From positions 670,176 to 734,175 of the forward strand of contig NZ_PCOV01000002.1 in assembly GCF_002979435.1 (NCBI RefSeq): a stretch of DNA of 64,000 nucleotides, given 5' to 3'. Each line of letters starts with the position of its first letter. The first letter of the stretch is position 1. Below, in pieces: positions 43,666-53,251 of the stretch. The DNA is from Microbacterium sp. MYb66 (GTDB lineage Bacteria; Actinomycetota; Actinomycetes; Actinomycetales; Microbacteriaceae). The notes beneath the pieces are model-generated. The model saw only the letters and a list, made by a program, of their open reading frames with translations, ran no database searches and was not told the origin of the DNA. A program made the position numbers and the translations under genes.

Positions 43666-44162
43666 CGTCGCCCACCACCCCGCAGTTTCCTGCAGTCGCG
43701 AACGACCCCGGGCGCATGCACCCCGACATCGCCGGCAATTGGGCTCTCTGGTCGGAGGTCGTCAGCCAGTCCGCCCTCACTCGACTGCGCCATCTCGAGG
43801 CGCGCTTCCCCGAGTTGACGACGGCGGTCCTCGCGACCGCGGACGGACTCCACATCGCCTCGGTGGGCGTCGAGCGGGAGACCGGCGACCGGCTGGCGGC
43901 GATGAACGGCTCGCTGTTCGGCGTCGCCCGCGCGGAGGCCGAGATCATCTCCGGCGGCGCGGTACCGAGCCTGTCCGCCGTGGTGTCCGTCTCCATCGGA
44001 GAGAGCCAGATGTCGCTGCTCAGCTTCATCCTCGCGCCGTACGGGCAACTCCTGCTCTCCGTGTCCGCCACCGGCGCGCAGCTGGGAACCGTCATCGTGC
44101 AGGCGCGGTCGGCCGCGTACGAGCTGATCACGGCTCTGGGCCTCGCCGGATCACCGGCGTGA
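43662..44162 (+). CDS. Roadblock/LC7-family protein, second copy
   Basis: 166 residues; N-terminal extension of about 40 residues (disordered, Pro-rich, NWALWSEVVSQSAL), then a roadblock domain: FPELTTAVLATADGLHIASVGV, QMSLLSFILAPYGQLLLSVSATG and a last helix YELITALGLAG. ATGA overlap with the GTPase gene. Together the three genes form a switch module. No histidine kinase, DUF742 protein or cytochrome P450 partner, which define full conservons, is adjacent. Confidence 0.78.
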   Translation: MTSPTTPQFPAVANDPGRMHPDIAGNWALWSEVVSQSALTRLRHLEARFPELTTAVLATADGLHIASVGVERETGDRLAAMNGSLFGVARAEAEIISGGAVPSLSAVVSVSIGESQMSLLSFILAPYGQLLLSVSATGAQLGTVIVQARSAAYELITALGLAGSPA

Positions 44163-44192
44163 GTGCTCGTCGCGCCTGGCTACGCTGAGCAC

Positions 44193-44906
44193 ATGAGCAC
44201 CCACATCGCCGCAGAGCCCGGTCAGATCGCCCCCATCGTCCTGTTCCCCGGCGACCCGCTGCGGGCGAAGTGGATCGCCGAGACCTTCCTCGACGACGCC
44301 GAGCTGTACACCGAGACGCGAGGGATGCTCGGCTTCACCGGCACCTGGGAGGGCCACCGCATCTCGGTGCAGGGCTCGGGCATGGGGCAGCCGTCGATGG
44401 CGATCTATGCGAACGAGCTGTTCGACTCGTACGACGTGCAGACGATCGTGCGGGTCGGGTCGTGCGGTGCCCTGACCGAGCGGGTCAAGATCCGCGACAT
44501 CATCATCGCCAACGGGGCGTCGACGGATTCCGGCATCAACCGGGTGCGCTTCCACGGGCTCGACTACGCGCCGGTCGCGGACTTCGGGCTGTTGCGCGCC
44601 GCGGTCGAGGCGAGTGAGGCCGAGACCCTGGAGTCGACCGTGCACGTCGGGCAGCTGTTCTCCAGCGACCAGTTCTACAGCACCAGGCCCGAGCTCACGG
44701 AGCCGTTCGTGCAGCACGGCATCCTGGGCGTGGAGATGGAGGCGGCCGGCCTCTACACTCTCGCGGCGTACTACGGTCGGCGCGCCCTCGCGATCTGCAC
44801 GGTCAGCGACCACATCGTCACGGGCGAGGAGACCACGGCGCAGGAGCGGGAACAGACCTTCGGCGACATGATCCGCATCGCCCTGCGCGCGGCGACCTCG
44901 GTCTGA
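44193..44906 (+). CDS. deoD: Purine-nucleoside phosphorylase, DeoD type
   Basis: 237 residues from MSTHIAA. Phosphate-binding GDPLRAKWIAE, GSGMGQPSMAIYANEL, RVGSCGAL, and nucleoside-pocket VEMEAAGLYTLA; SDHIVTGEET carries the catalytic Asp region. Homohexameric DeoD enzymes split 6-oxo/amino purine nucleosides by phosphorolysis. Downstream of the roadblock operon with a 30-base gap; no functional link seen. Confidence 0.95.
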   Translation: MSTHIAAEPGQIAPIVLFPGDPLRAKWIAETFLDDAELYTETRGMLGFTGTWEGHRISVQGSGMGQPSMAIYANELFDSYDVQTIVRVGSCGALTERVKIRDIIIANGASTDSGINRVRFHGLDYAPVADFGLLRAAVEASEAETLESTVHVGQLFSSDQFYSTRPELTEPFVQHGILGVEMEAAGLYTLAAYYGRRALAICTVSDHIVTGEETTAQEREQTFGDMIRIALRAATSV

Positions 44907-44964
44907 GCTGTCGTTCGCTCGCATGGAGGGCGAGGAAACCCGCGGATGGGATGATCGAGGAACC

Positions 44965-47499
44965 ATGACTTCCACTCCGCGGCTCGACCCCGCCATCGTT
45001 CCGGACGCCGCGGATCCGGATGCCGTCTACCTCGCCTTCGTCGAGTGGGCGGAATCGACGGGCATCAGCCTGTATCCCGCCCAGGACGAGGCGGTCATCG
45101 AGATCGTCTCCGGCAATAACCTGATCCTCTCCACCCCCACCGGCACCGGCAAGTCGCTCGTGGCGATCGGCGCGCATTTCAGCGCCCTCGTCGCAGGGCG
45201 CCGCAGCTACTACACCGCGCCGATCAAGGCGCTCGTGAGTGAGAAGTTCTTCGCGCTGGTCGATGTGTTCGGCGCCGAGAACGTCGGCATGGTCACGGGT
45301 GACTCCGCAGTCAACGCCGATGCGCCGATCATCTGCTGCACGGCCGAGATCCTCGCGAACCTCTCGCTGCGTCAGGGCACGGATGCCGACGTCGGCCAGG
45401 TCGTGATGGACGAGTTCCACTTCTACGCAGACCCCGACCGCGGCTGGGCGTGGCAGGTTCCGCTGCTCGAGCTGCCGCAGGCGCAGTTCATCCTGATGTC
45501 GGCGACCCTCGGCGACGTCACCGAGCTCGCCGCAGACCTCACGCGCCGCACCGGCCGCGAGACGGCCACCGTGACCGGCGTCGAACGTCCGGTGCCCCTG
45601 CACTTCTTCTACGAGACCACACCGATCCACGAGACGATCGATGACCTGCTGAACACGGGGCAGGCGCCGATCTACGTCGTGCACTTCTCGCAGGCCGCGG
45701 CCATGGAGCGCGCGCAAGCCCTGTCCAGCACGAAGGTCGCCACCCGCGAGCAGCGCGACGAGATCGCGGCGCTGATCGCCGAGTTCCGCTTCACGACCGC
45801 GTTCGGCAAGACGCTGTCGCGCTTCCTGCGCGCCGGGATCGGCGTGCACCACGCCGGGATGCTGCCGAAGTACCGGCGCCTCGTGGAGCAGCTCGCCCAG
45901 CGTGGACTGCTCCGCGTGATCTGCGGCACCGACACCCTCGGCGTCGGCATCAACGTGCCGATCCGCACGGTGCTGCTCACCGCGCTCACGAAGTTCGACG
46001 GCACCCGGATGCGACAGCTGAACGCGCGCGAGTTCCATCAGATCGCCGGCCGTGCCGGTCGTGCCGGCTATGACACCGCCGGCACCGTCGTCGCCCAGGC
46101 TCCGGAGCACGAGAGCGAGAACGTCGCGGCGGTGAAGAAGGCCGGCGACGACCCGAAGAAGAAGCGCAAGATCGTCCGCAAGAAGGCGCCCGACGGCTTC
46201 GTCTCATGGGGCGAGCCGTCGTTCCGCAAGCTCATCGATGCGGTGCCGGAGACGCTGACCTCGCACATGCAGATCACGAGCGCCATGATGCTCAACGTGA
46301 TCGCCCGCGGCGGCGACGTGTTCGCCAATATGCGCGCACTGGTATACGACAACCACGAGCCGCGGAAGCGACAGCGCGAGCTCGCTCTCAGAGCCATCGG
46401 CATCTACCGCACGCTCCGCGAATCCGGGATCGTCGAGAAGACACCGGACGGCGACATCCGCCTCACGGTCGACCTGCAGCCGAACTTCGCGCTCAACCAG
46501 CCCCTGTCACCGTTCGCTCTCGCCGCTTTCGAACTGCTCGATCCCGATCCGACCGCCGGCACGGGAACCGGCTCCTACGCGCTCGACATGATCTCGATCG
46601 TGGAATCGACGCTCGACGATCCGCGCGCGGTCCTGAGCCAGCAGGAGTTCCTCGCCCGTGGCGAGGCGGTCGCCGCGATGAAGTCCGAGGGCATCGAATA
46701 CGACGAGCGGATGGAGCTGCTCGAGCAGATCACGTACCCGAAGCCGCTCGACGAGCTGCTGACCGCCGCCTTCGAGACCTTCAGCGCAGCGCAGCCCTGG
46801 ATCCGCGACTTCGAGCTGCACCCCAAGTCGGTGGTCCGCGACATGTACGAGCGGGCCATGTCGTTCGGGGAATATGTCGCGTACTACAAGATCGCGCGCT
46901 CCGAGGGCGTGGTCCTGCGCTACCTCTCCGACGCCTACCGCGCGGCGTCGCAGACCATACCCGAGGAGCTCAAGGACGAGGATCTTCGCGACCTCATCGA
47001 GTGGCTCGGCGAGCTGGTGCGCCAGGTCGACTCCAGCCTGCTCGACGAGTGGGAGGAGCTGATCGCCGGTGTCGACAACGGACGCTTCGACCCGCACGCC
47101 CCCGATGAGCCGATCGTCCCGCCCGCACCCAAGCGGCTCACGAGCAACATCCGCGCGTTCCGCATCCTGGTCCGCAACGAGCTCTTCCGACGGGTGCAGC
47201 TCGCGGCGCGGGAAGACGTCGACGGGCTCGCGGAGCTCGATCCCGATTTCGGCGCCGACGCCTGGTCCGACGCGCTCGACGGGTACTTCGCCGACCACGA
47301 CGACATCCTCACCGGCGCCGATGCCCGCAGCTCGAAGCTGCTGATCCTCACCGAGGGTCCCACCTCGTGGACGGCGCGGCAGATCTTCGACGACCCCGCC
47401 GGCGACCACGACTGGGGCGTCTCCGCGACGATCGACCTCGCCGCCTCCGACGAGGCGGGTCAGGCCGTGGTCACGGTGACCGGAGTCGATCGGCTGTAA
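44965..47499 (+). CDS. DEAD/DEAH-box RNA helicase with DUF3516-type C-terminus
   Basis: 844 residues. Ski2-like helicase core: Walker A STPTGTGKS (56-64), motif II VMDEFHFY (DEFH), motif III LMSATLGDV, motif VI QIAGRAGRAGYDT. A Lys-rich insert (KKAGDDPKKKRKIVRKK) lies near 395-415; the C-terminal 400 residues match the DUF3516 region typical of actinobacterial helicases. Presumed RNA remodelling or decay role. Its last 29 bases overlap the tail of the ABC half-exporter gene on the other strand. Confidence 0.9.
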   Translation: MTSTPRLDPAIVPDAADPDAVYLAFVEWAESTGISLYPAQDEAVIEIVSGNNLILSTPTGTGKSLVAIGAHFSALVAGRRSYYTAPIKALVSEKFFALVDVFGAENVGMVTGDSAVNADAPIICCTAEILANLSLRQGTDADVGQVVMDEFHFYADPDRGWAWQVPLLELPQAQFILMSATLGDVTELAADLTRRTGRETATVTGVERPVPLHFFYETTPIHETIDDLLNTGQAPIYVVHFSQAAAMERAQALSSTKVATREQRDEIAALIAEFRFTTAFGKTLSRFLRAGIGVHHAGMLPKYRRLVEQLAQRGLLRVICGTDTLGVGINVPIRTVLLTALTKFDGTRMRQLNAREFHQIAGRAGRAGYDTAGTVVAQAPEHESENVAAVKKAGDDPKKKRKIVRKKAPDGFVSWGEPSFRKLIDAVPETLTSHMQITSAMMLNVIARGGDVFANMRALVYDNHEPRKRQRELALRAIGIYRTLRESGIVEKTPDGDIRLTVDLQPNFALNQPLSPFALAAFELLDPDPTAGTGTGSYALDMISIVESTLDDPRAVLSQQEFLARGEAVAAMKSEGIEYDERMELLEQITYPKPLDELLTAAFETFSAAQPWIRDFELHPKSVVRDMYERAMSFGEYVAYYKIARSEGVVLRYLSDAYRAASQTIPEELKDEDLRDLIEWLGELVRQVDSSLLDEWEELIAGVDNGRFDPHAPDEPIVPPAPKRLTSNIRAFRILVRNELFRRVQLAAREDVDGLAELDPDFGADAWSDALDGYFADHDDILTGADARSSKLLILTEGPTSWTARQIFDDPAGDHDWGVSATIDLAASDEAGQAVVTVTGVDRL

Positions 47500-49171
47500 C
47501 CGCGCTCGTCATCGGCACAGCCCCCTCCGGCTTGACGCCGACCACCCGACCGAACCGCCCCAGCGTCTCGCGGCGGTGCGAGGCCGCGATGACCGTGCCC
47601 TCGAAGCCTTCGAGCACGTCGGAGATGATGCGCTCCGACTCGGCATCCAGGCTCGCGGTGATCTCGTCGACGATGAGCACCCGCGGCTCGCGGCACAGTG
47701 CCCGAGCCAGGGCCAGCCGTGCGCGCTGGCCGCCGGACAGCCGCACCCCGTGCTCGCCGAGCTCGTCGTCGAGGGTGATCCAGCCGTCGGCGCCGACCCG
47801 TGTGAGCACTCCGCGCAACTGCTCGTCGCTGCGGGCGCCGACACCGCGCACGAGGTTGTCGCGCACGGTGCCGTGGAAGAGGCGCGCATCCTGCTCCACC
47901 GCGGCGACGGTCCGGCGAAGGTCGTCATCGCGGATACGGCCCAGCGGGTACGCGACCCCCGCCGCATCGACGAGGGCGACCGTGCCGGCCGAAGGGTCCC
48001 ACAGTCGCGCCGCGAGCGCGATCACCGTGCTCTTGCCTGCGCCGGACGCCCCCGCGAGTCCGATGTGCTCGCCGGGGTCGACGTCGATCGACCACCCGCG
48101 CAGCACCTCCGTGCGGTCATCGTAGGAGAACGCGACCCTCTCGAAGCGCACACCGAGCGGACCGGACGGCAGCGGGAGCGGACGATCGACCGGCGCGACG
48201 ACCGGGGGACGGTGCAGAGCCGCGCCCACGCGATCCGCACTGGCGATCAGCGGATGCAGCTCCGACACGGTGTGTGCGGCATCCGCCACCGCGGCCACCC
48301 CGGCGACGGCGAGGGCGATCACCGCGGGGAGCAGCGCCGCCCGTGCGGCGTCGACCGCGCCACCGACCGTGCCACCGAGAACGGAGGCGGCGATCACCCC
48401 GATCACGACCGCGGTGAGGAGCAGCTCGCGCGTCCCGTCGACGAGATGCGCGGTCGCCTCCCGGCGGCGGGTGATGCGCGCCGACCGTCGAGTCCCATCG
48501 ATCGCCTCGCGCACGATCCGGCTCTGCAGCCCGAAGGCGAGGATCTCGCGCAGCGCTCCGAGGGCATCGACCAGCCGCTCGGACTGCTCCTCGCGCTCCC
48601 GCTGCTCGCGCACACCGATCCGCCGCGCCGGGCCCGCTCCGGCCCAGGCGGTAAGCGCGACCGAGACCGCTCCTCCCAGCATCACGAGCCCGGCCGCGGG
48701 CATCACGAGGAACGCGCAGACCAGGGCTCCGACGAAGAGCGTGAGCGCTGCTCCGATCTGCGCCACCGTATGGGCGTAGAAGAACTCCAGCTTCTCGATG
48801 TCGGTCATCGCGACCGAAGCCGCGCGCCCGGAGTGCTCGCGACGGCGGCCGGGGACGCTGCGCGAGTACGCGTCGAAGAGCGCCATCCGCAGCCGGGCGA
48901 GCACTCGGTACGCGAGGGCGTGCGACACGTCCATCTCGCGCCAGGTGAGGAACGTGCGCAGCAGCACGAGGCCTCCGAGCGTGAACCACCAGACGGGCGG
49001 CGGCCACGTGCCGTGCACGACGGCCCCGCCGACGCCGAGCGCGGTGAGCACCCCGAGGGCGGCGAGCGCACACAGACTCGTGGTGGCGATCAGGTAGCTG
49101 CCGACGATGCGCCGCCATTCGGGTCGCAGCGGGGGAAGCAGCCGAGCGAGGACCCCCGCGGACGAGGTCAT
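47471..49171 (-). CDS. ABC exporter half-transporter of the RiPP locus (second subunit, CydC-like architecture)
   Basis: 566 residues: six-helix membrane domain (about 20-310), then an ATPase with Walker A GASGAGKST, LSGGQRARLALARAL and Walker B VLIVDEITASLD. No N-terminal C39 peptidase domain, so it cannot cleave a leader. Four-base overlap with the preceding half-transporter gene; together they likely form a heterodimeric exporter. Resemblance to CydDC is at the level of exporter architecture; no cydAB nearby, and the position at the end of the YcaO operon makes product export (or resistance) more likely. Last gene of the operon. Confidence 0.85.
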   Translation of the reverse strand: MTSSAGVLARLLPPLRPEWRRIVGSYLIATTSLCALAALGVLTALGVGGAVVHGTWPPPVWWFTLGGLVLLRTFLTWREMDVSHALAYRVLARLRMALFDAYSRSVPGRRREHSGRAASVAMTDIEKLEFFYAHTVAQIGAALTLFVGALVCAFLVMPAAGLVMLGGAVSVALTAWAGAGPARRIGVREQREREEQSERLVDALGALREILAFGLQSRIVREAIDGTRRSARITRRREATAHLVDGTRELLLTAVVIGVIAASVLGGTVGGAVDAARAALLPAVIALAVAGVAAVADAAHTVSELHPLIASADRVGAALHRPPVVAPVDRPLPLPSGPLGVRFERVAFSYDDRTEVLRGWSIDVDPGEHIGLAGASGAGKSTVIALAARLWDPSAGTVALVDAAGVAYPLGRIRDDDLRRTVAAVEQDARLFHGTVRDNLVRGVGARSDEQLRGVLTRVGADGWITLDDELGEHGVRLSGGQRARLALARALCREPRVLIVDEITASLDAESERIISDVLEGFEGTVIAASHRRETLGRFGRVVGVKPEGAVPMTSAVTADRLRSP

Positions 49172-50820
49172 GAGGCGTCCTTCACGAGCGTTCCCTCGCG
49201 GAGCACCCGTACGTCGGCGACCCTGGCGAGAGCCTCGGGGCGATGGCTGATCATGAGCACGATCTTCTCTGCGGCGACGCGTTCGAGCGTCTCGGCGACG
49301 GTGTGTGCGCTGCGGTCGTCGAGGGCGCTGGTCGGCTCGTCGACGAGCAGGACGGGCCGCTGGGCGAGCAGCGCTCTGGCGAGGGCCAAGCGCTGCCGCT
49401 GCCCTCCCGACAGGCTCGTCCCCGCCTCCGTCACCATCGCGTCGAAGCCTCCGGGGATCGCCCGGATCTCGTCGAGCACACCGGCCGCGGCGCACGCATC
49501 TTCCAGCGCCTCCTGCCCGGCATCGAACAGATCGACGTTGTCCCTGATGGTCCCGGCGAACAGGACGGGGCGCTGGGAGACCACGGCGACATCGCGGGGA
49601 CGGAGAGGGTGTCCGTCGAGCTCGACCGTTCCCGCTGTGGGCGGCAGGAAGCCGAGGATCAGGTCGAAGAGCGTGGATTTGCCCGCACCGGACGGCCCGG
49701 CGATCGCGTGCACCTCGCCGCGGCCGGCATGAAGGTCGACACCGCGCAGGACGTCGTGATCGGTGCCGGGGTACCGGTACGAGAGGCCCGAGATGCGGAG
49801 CGCGTCTGCGCCGGTCGCCCGGTCCGCCTCGAGTTCCTCGGCTGGCTCGATCTCCGCCGCTGCCGGCACCGGCCGGTGGAAGGCACCGAGAGCCGCCAAC
49901 CCGGGAACCGCCGTGAGCCCGAGGAACCCGGCATGCCAGTGCCGGGAGAGCTCGCGGACAGGGCGGAACGTCTCCGAAGAGAGCAGGAGCAGCGCGTAGA
50001 CCTCGATGGCCGGCGGCTGCCCGGTCATGACGGACACGACCGCCAGCCCGGCGGCGATCACCACTCCCGCCTGCACGGCGAAGTCGGTGATCGCCGTCTC
50101 CGCGAGCGACGACCGCATGACGCGTTCCGTGGCCACGCGCAGCGCCTCCGACCTCGCCTGCAAGCGCGCACGCGTCGCGGGGACATCGCCCAGCGCGCGC
50201 AGCGTCGACATCCCCCGGAGCGCCTCGAGCAGGTCGCCGCTGAGCGCCTCATAGGTGTCCCAGTGCGCGAACCCGCGTCGGGCGAGCATCCGCTTCCAGG
50301 CCAAGGGGCCCAGCACCGCGAGCAGGATCCCCCCGGCGACGCACAGCGCGATCACGGGCGACAGCACCGCCACGAGGCACACCGCGATCAGGCTGCCGAC
50401 CGCGAGCTGCGCCACCGCAGGGATGTACTTCGACACGTACGCGTCCGTGCCGTCGATGCCGTCCCCGAGCGCAAGCTGGGTCGAGCCGTCGCGGAGGCGG
50501 GCATCGTGCAGTCGTTCGGGCACCAGTGCCGCGGCGACGGCCGCACCCCGCAGGTCTTCCCTGACCCGCCCTCCGAGGCGCGCGGCGGCGTCGCCCTGCA
50601 CCAGCGTCAGCAGCATCCGCATCACCCCGATCGCGAGGATCGCGCCGATGCCGGCCATCGCGCCGGCCGCGTCGCCGCGCACGAAGGCGGCGAGAGACCA
50701 CGCGAGGGCGAGCGCCTGCAGGAGGTGCGTCGCGAACACGAGGAGAAGGAGCAGGATGCTCAGGGAAAGGAGCCAGGGGTGCCGTCGCGCTTCGCGCCAC
50801 AGCTCGGGGACGATCATCAT
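49168..50820 (-). CDS. ABC exporter half-transporter of the RiPP locus (first subunit)
   Basis: 550 residues. Six membrane helices (about 18-300), linker with EIEPAEELEADRATG, ATPase Walker A GPSGAGKST (375-383), LSGGQRQRLALARAL and Walker B VLLVDEPTSALD, all canonical. A GGAGG ribosome site precedes the MM start. Overlaps SagB-like gene upstream (ATGA) and the second half-transporter downstream by four bases. I infer export of the matured peptide. Confidence 0.88.
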   Translation of the reverse strand: MMIVPELWREARRHPWLLSLSILLLLLVFATHLLQALALAWSLAAFVRGDAAGAMAGIGAILAIGVMRMLLTLVQGDAAARLGGRVREDLRGAAVAAALVPERLHDARLRDGSTQLALGDGIDGTDAYVSKYIPAVAQLAVGSLIAVCLVAVLSPVIALCVAGGILLAVLGPLAWKRMLARRGFAHWDTYEALSGDLLEALRGMSTLRALGDVPATRARLQARSEALRVATERVMRSSLAETAITDFAVQAGVVIAAGLAVVSVMTGQPPAIEVYALLLLSSETFRPVRELSRHWHAGFLGLTAVPGLAALGAFHRPVPAAAEIEPAEELEADRATGADALRISGLSYRYPGTDHDVLRGVDLHAGRGEVHAIAGPSGAGKSTLFDLILGFLPPTAGTVELDGHPLRPRDVAVVSQRPVLFAGTIRDNVDLFDAGQEALEDACAAAGVLDEIRAIPGGFDAMVTEAGTSLSGGQRQRLALARALLAQRPVLLVDEPTSALDDRSAHTVAETLERVAAEKIVLMISHRPEALARVADVRVLREGTLVKDAS

Positions 50821-51839
50821 CGTGCACCTCCGGGGGAGTCGAGGAAGGCGACCGCGTGGATGATCCATCGGTCGCCGGTGGAAGTGAAGCCGGAGACCGG
50901 GCGCGCGCGCCTGTCTCCGGTGAGCGCGGCCTCGTACCCGAGGCGCGCTGCGGCGAGATGGGCGCTCCAGAGCGCGGCTCCGACGATCGTCGAAGGCGCT
51001 GCGGTCGACACGGACCAGGACCGCACAGCGGTCGCCCCGCGCACCCAAGCCTGGCCGGAGGCACGTGCGATGCGCTCGACCTCGGTCGTCGGTGAGCCCC
51101 CGATGCGGTCGGCGAACTCCGCGACGGCAGGCGAGCGTCGAGTGCCGAGAGCCTGCAGAGCAGCCGCATCCGGCGCCGGGACGTGCGGGATCTCGACGGC
51201 GGCGAGCGGGATCTCCGGCGCGAGTCCTCGGCGGATCCAGGCCTCGGCATCCGCCGCCCGGGGAACCCCGAGCATCTCGCGCAGCCGATTCGAGGGGCCG
51301 ACCTGCACCGGTCCGGCCTGCTCCCCCAGCAGGAATCGCACGGCGGCGACCGCGTAGGCCGCATCCGCGATCCACAGGGGCCAGGCCCGATGCCGGTAGC
51401 GGCCGAAGGACCGCCCCGGCAGCACGGTGAACACCACGCGCGCGATGCCGTCGTCCGACCCGGGCGCCGGCCATCCCTCCGCCCGGTCGGATGCGAGGTC
51501 ACGACGACGGAAGACCCCCTCCTCCCCGTCGACCGTCCATCGCACACCGGTCTCGTCGATCAGATGCGTCTGCACCGGATAACACGCCCCGGCAGAGGGG
51601 ACGGGCCGTCGACGGATGCGCGTGGCCGAGCCGTCGGCACCCCGGTGGTGATCCCCCGGGTGCCACAGGGCATCGACGAGCTCTGACACCCCGCGGTGAG
51701 GTTCGTCCGCCACGGCGCCGGCCCGATCCCAGGCGTTCGCGCGCGGCCCCGGCGGCAGGGGTCCTGCGGGCATGCGCGAGGTCAGCGCCTCGACGAGCGG
51801 GGCAGGAAGGCCGCGACTCTCGCGGCGTGTGCGATCCAT
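50817..51839 (-). CDS. SagB-like FMN-dependent azoline dehydrogenase (nitroreductase fold)
   Basis: 340 residues. PVPSAGACYPVQTHL (80-94) is the SagB/McbC-type FMN site, followed by RYRHRAWPLWIADAAYAVAAVRFLL, the nitroreductase helix, and a second half (about 225-335) with APSTIVGAALWSAHLAAARLGY that repeats the fold. SagB-type enzymes oxidise oxazolines or thiazolines, made by YcaO, to azoles. Lies 8 bases after the YcaO gene. The Lys-Tyr catalytic pair of McbC-type enzymes cannot be assigned by eye. Confidence 0.75.
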   Translation of the reverse strand: MDRTRRESRGLPAPLVEALTSRMPAGPLPPGPRANAWDRAGAVADEPHRGVSELVDALWHPGDHHRGADGSATRIRRRPVPSAGACYPVQTHLIDETGVRWTVDGEEGVFRRRDLASDRAEGWPAPGSDDGIARVVFTVLPGRSFGRYRHRAWPLWIADAAYAVAAVRFLLGEQAGPVQVGPSNRLREMLGVPRAADAEAWIRRGLAPEIPLAAVEIPHVPAPDAAALQALGTRRSPAVAEFADRIGGSPTTEVERIARASGQAWVRGATAVRSWSVSTAAPSTIVGAALWSAHLAAARLGYEAALTGDRRARPVSGFTSTGDRWIIHAVAFLDSPGGAR

Positions 51840-51847
51840 GACGGCCC

Positions 51848-53251
51848 TCACATGTGCGGAGCCGGGAGGAGCGTGAAGTCCTCGGGGCCGCCGGTCCAGG
51901 TGGTGCGCCAGCCGCGCTCCTCGGCCGCCTCTCGGAACCGTGGCATTCCGAGGTACGAGAACGCCGCCGGGGCGTTGGGCACGAGTCCGGTCACGATCGA
52001 ACGCACCACGCGCAGGTCGGTGCGTCGCACGTCGGAGGTCGTGAGGTCGCGGGTCAGGACGCGGTGACCTCGCGCGCGTAGGCGCCTGTACACCTCGTCC
52101 ATCGTCACCGGACTCACCGCACTCAGCGGGAACACGCCCTGCGCAGGTGCGTGGAACCGGCGTGCTTCGCCGTGCACGGCCGGGTCGAGCCACACCTGCA
52201 CGTGCGCGCCGAGGTCGATCACGTTTTCGAACTGCGGCCCGGCCGCGGCGAGGTAGTCGGCGTCCGGACGGAAGTCGAGAGTGAGGCCCGTCGCCATCAG
52301 CCCCGCGGCGACGGCGCGGAACACCCATCCGTCGGCGGTCGTGCATCCCTGCGTGTAGATCCAGGTGTGCACCGCTTCGAGCACGGCCTTCCGCGCGGCA
52401 CGTGCCGGGTCGAGGGCGGCCGAGAATCCGGCGGCGTAGAGTCCGCGATCCTCGTCGTGCACGAGCGCGCCGATCGCCGGCGCGAACTCCGAGGGCATCG
52501 CCACCAGCCAGACGCGCAGACTGCTCCCGCGCAGGTCGTCCAGGAGGCCGGGGACCGTGGCCGGATCGATGCCGAACGTCGGTCCGTCGAGGTGCCACCA
52601 CAGCTCGAGCGCATCCCGCTCGATCACCTCGATCACCCCGCGGTCGCGGGCGTCGTCGAAGCCAGCACCCGTCGCGATGCCGGCGTAGTTCAGGTGATGC
52701 GTCCGCGGCAGCGAGCGGAACCGGGACTGCCGCCAGTTCAGGTGCACGAGAGAATCCGGCACCCACACCGAGCCGCCGTCGAGCTCGTCGCAGCGCGCCC
52801 AGAGCGTCGGCCTGGAGGGGAGCAGACGCTGATACGCGAAGCCCGGGCGTGCGAGCTGCCAGTCGGCGAAGCGCGGCAGAGCGGACTCGGCGATGACGGT
52901 CTCGCCCTCCGCACGCAGCTCGTCCGCAGTGCCGACGCGGAGCACGTCGCGAGGCAGCACGTCGGGCAGCCAGTTCCCGCAGTACCGCTCCACGCCCTCG
53001 CCGATCGCGGCGATGCGGGCCTGCGCAGGGTCGCCGAACGATGTGCCGAGCGAGACCCGATCGGCCGGCCACTCGCCGAGGACCCGGGCGTCGGCCACGG
53101 ATGCCGTCAAGGCCAGGTAACGGTCCGGAGCGCCGACCGGATGCGGTACCTCCCGCACCGACCGGATGATGCCGGCCTCGGCATCGACCAGCGCCTCGGC
53201 CGACAGCGTCGCACGCGTCGTGGCGCGGTCCGGGGTGTCGTGCAGGGTCAT
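51848..53251 (-). CDS. YcaO-domain cyclodehydratase of an azole-forming RiPP pathway
   Basis: 467 residues. YcaO ATP/Mg2+-binding signatures: GEGVERY with Glu85, Glu88 and Arg89; IEVIERDALELWW with Glu208, Glu211 and Asp213; RKAVLEAVH with Glu292. These enzymes phosphorylate a peptide carbonyl so that Ser, Thr or Cys side chains cyclise. A ThiF-like partner is encoded two genes upstream. The C-terminus is FTLLPAPHM; the PxPxP end that many azoline-forming YcaO proteins carry is reduced to a PAP. Four-base overlap with the hydrolase gene upstream. Confidence 0.88.
   Translation of the reverse strand: MTLHDTPDRATTRATLSAEALVDAEAGIIRSVREVPHPVGAPDRYLALTASVADARVLGEWPADRVSLGTSFGDPAQARIAAIGEGVERYCGNWLPDVLPRDVLRVGTADELRAEGETVIAESALPRFADWQLARPGFAYQRLLPSRPTLWARCDELDGGSVWVPDSLVHLNWRQSRFRSLPRTHHLNYAGIATGAGFDDARDRGVIEVIERDALELWWHLDGPTFGIDPATVPGLLDDLRGSSLRVWLVAMPSEFAPAIGALVHDEDRGLYAAGFSAALDPARAARKAVLEAVHTWIYTQGCTTADGWVFRAVAAGLMATGLTLDFRPDADYLAAAGPQFENVIDLGAHVQVWLDPAVHGEARRFHAPAQGVFPLSAVSPVTMDEVYRRLRARGHRVLTRDLTTSDVRRTDLRVVRSIVTGLVPNAPAAFSYLGMPRFREAAEERGWRTTWTGGPEDFTLLPAPHM

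Noticed and set aside
47471..50820. CydDC cytochrome-bd assembly transporter
   Set aside because: Architecture fits but cydAB are absent and both genes overlap into the YcaO operon; export of the RiPP is the simpler reading.
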